Shown: one piece after another, positions 61,859-64,000 of the stretch | Layout: every line of letters starts with the position of its first letter | How positions within the stretch are numbered: the stretch's first letter is position 1 | Assembly (NCBI RefSeq): GCF_907165205.1 | Contig: NC_058196.1 | Coordinates: forward strand, 16,472,501 to 16,536,500 | DNA length: 64,000 bases | Reading direction: 5' to 3' | Source of the DNA: Coccinella septempunctata | Lineage: Eukaryota > Arthropoda > Insecta > Coleoptera > Coccinellidae | Program-made: the position numbers and the translations under genes | The notes under the pieces: model-generated | What the model was told of the DNA's origin: nothing | Seen by the model: the letters and a program-made list of their open reading frames with translations, nothing else | Database searches by the model: none

Positions 61859-62725
61859 AAACAAAGAATCATATGATCAGATGTTAGGCTTAGGCATGGC
61901 CGTACTCGTTGTCACGTGTCTCATAAGAGAGAAGTTTGATATTTTTCAGAAATATCGTGATAGGTGATATTTTTACAAAAATACATATATCGATATGGTA
62001 TCAAACAGCTCGAAGAATTCATGCAACTTTAATTATGTAGATAAATACCAATCAACAGACAGTAGAATTATATTAATGTTTTTTTACAAAAATCGAAACG
62101 GTGTGATTAGTATCTCTCTTTAACTAGAAGTATCGATCGTGTTGTGCATAAATAATGCCGACGTTTCGTTAGATACCTGTTCTAACTTTATCAAGGCTAG
62201 AAATGAGGTACATCATCTTAGTGAATTTTTTTGTCGGTCTGTAATAATATCGATTCACTATACAGATTCGATAGTTCGAATTTCATATTAATATATCGAA
62301 AGATAAAATAGCGCCTAAAATTTTCGATGTTAAAATACTCTCACTTCTGCTATAAGCGGCAACATCGTAACATTTAACATATTTTTATGGACAGATAGAT
62401 CAGAAGTCCAAAACCTAGTACCCAAATTTTCAGAATAATCCTACGATCCGTTCACCTTCACCTTAAACTTCTAATGGGACAACCTGTACAGACGCCCTTA
62501 ATGAAGTTTGCCGGCTGTGGCTATAATAAGGCATTTAAATTATATACAGAGAAAATATACTCATTTTATTTTAGATGATATACCTAAAATGCTTATTTAA
62601 ATAATTCACAGGGCTCTTTAGTTATCTTTAAAGTAAGTCTCAATGTTCATTTTGTCTTTTATACACCCATGTTAATCTTAATTTTATAGCTACTAAGAGG
62701 AGAAGACTTTTATTAATTTACAAAA

Positions 62726-62848
62726 TTAGCTCCACCATAAGGGAAGCTTTAAAAAATTGTTGATAGACTCATTTGAGTTATCCCTCCCCACGGAAATCTT
62801 TAGTAAAAGGCGAAAGATTTATTCGCATCTGAGGAGAGATCAGAGTAA
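62726..62848 (-). ncRNA. U5: U5 snRNA, copy 8
   Basis: Intact and the same as copy 1. Confidence 0.94.
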
Positions 62849-64000
62849 GAAATATCCCGCTCATCGAATGCTATATGCTAATTGAGTTTGTATAGATGAG
62901 TACTATAAAGGTAAAAGGTAGGTATATTCAAAAACGTTCAAATTCAATTTCACATGTTTCTGCTCATAAAACTCGAATGATACATTGAATTGATATATGT
63001 GGATCGTGTTCAAACGGAAACATCAATATTTTCATATCAATTAATGCAGAATTAAACTAATTAAGTTGTAATGCTACATCGGAAGCCATCTGTTGAGTAA
63101 CACATGAAATAACTTTCACCCATCTATTGTGTTACATATTGTTATGTTATAGATATTCTTCGTTCCTGGTATCATTTCTGTATCGAGCACGTTAGGATAA
63201 CATCGTAATTGCTATTGTTGCTCTGAAATAGGAGGCAGTAATACCAATTTTGCCGGTTCTACGTTGACGGATCAAGATAATAATAATAATTATAATAATA
63301 ACGCTGCTTACGATGGTAGGTGGTACGCAGGGTGTTTTCAAAGGTGAGGCTTTTTTAGAGAAGGTAGATTTAACGAAAATAAGTCGTTTTTTCTATATAA
63401 AATATTCAAGATGGCTGAGCTACAACCCCTACAAGTTCCACAAAATTTCATCAAAGTTCAAGTACGGGACTGTAGAAGGTGACTACGGTATCGGAAAAAC
63501 GAAACAAAACATAAACCTATGGATGGACAATGAATGGTTCAGTACATTCGCGTTTATCTGATTAGTAGCATCAGGTCACTTGGAAGAATAGTTGTATTGT
63601 GCTTATGTCGATAAAGTGCTATTATTGTTACCCTATTGTTGGAGCGATTGAACAAGAAGATTGTGATACCCATTGTGAAAAAATTTGTGAATAATTTAGA
63701 CGAATATTATTGGTGGATACTAATATTCTTTTTTTATACTTGCGTCCTAAGTCTTTTTCTGTCAGTTGATATCGAAATAAGCCATTTCATAAAATCGTGT
63801 AAGTCACTGAATAATGAGAAAAATTCGACAATCCTAAGTTTCCATTTTCATTTCCACGTTAATCTCGAACTGTCCAATATCCTAAACGAAACCATATTGT
63901 TGAGTCAGCCATCAGGAAATAATTTTTTTCCCATTCCTTTGCAATAATTCAGAAAACAAATGATCTAGGGTCGTATTAGGATCTATTTCAGTAATCATTT

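Larger units (their letters stand above)
1..64000. repeat. Tandem array of a 7,737-bp U1-U2-U5 snRNA unit
   Basis: The whole window is built from one unit repeated head to tail. Landmarks recur at 7,737-bp steps; for example the U2 start falls at 2551 and 10288, then 18025. After that the spacing is shifted by +1,550 (PA2G4 insertion in unit 3), +4,474 (LINE insertion in unit 4) and -1,044 (N gap standing in for missing sequence). These three changes plus the listed small indels account for every landmark offset I checked. Copies differ by only a few substitutions, which fits concerted evolution as known for multicopy snRNA and rRNA genes. Both ends of the window lie inside the array, so its full length is not visible. 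Confidence 0.97.
59120..64000. repeat. Array unit 8, cut by the window end
   Basis: The first 4,881 bp of a unit, with complete U1, U2 and U5. It has one missing base near 59328 and one extra near 59720. After about 59.75 kb I saw no further indel. Confidence 0.95.

Overview
The window is a eukaryotic, almost certainly insect, tandem array. A 7,737-bp unit is repeated eight times. Every unit carries three spliceosomal snRNA genes: U1 on the minus strand, U2 on the plus strand and U5 on the minus strand. U2 looks insect-like: it has the AAAG before the branch-point pairing GUAGUA and a GUCGCGGGUUGGCCCGGUAUUGCAGUACC 3' domain, as remembered for fly U2. The resident retroelement is a jockey-type LINE, which also fits an arthropod. 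A beetle or similar holometabolous insect is plausible, but the order cannot be fixed from this window.

Layout of one unit, using unit 1: spacer 1-830, U1 831-993 (minus), a 1.56-kb divergent intergenic region containing a decayed non-LTR reverse transcriptase (1848-2470, minus), U2 2551-2739 (plus), spacer 2740-3606, U5 3607-3729 (minus), then about 4 kb of AT-rich spacer with no recognisable gene. U1 and U2 are head to head, and U2 and U5 are tail to tail. Units 1, 2 and 5 are exactly 7,737 bp and differ by only a few substitutions, as expected of an array kept uniform by concerted evolution. No U4 or U6 gene was seen.

Two units carry large private insertions, each inside an snRNA gene, each just downstream of that gene's transcription start, and each in the sense direction. 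In unit 3 (15475-24761) an intronless, full-length, intact PA2G4/EBP1 retrocopy replaces U2 nucleotides 29-39, which include the branch-point recognition sequence. In unit 4 (24762-36972) a complete 4.46-kb jockey-clade LINE, with both ORFs open and joined by UAAUG, lies in stem-loop I of U1 and is flanked by an 11-bp target-site duplication. U1 or U2 promoters could therefore drive these two insertions directly.

A 200-N assembly gap (52053-52252) lies between units 6 and 7 and replaces about 1,244 expected bases, including the 3' end of one U1. The 7.5 kb to its right is rich in one-base indels, so it is probably low-quality contig end. The number of units across the gap is unknown. The window ends inside unit 8.
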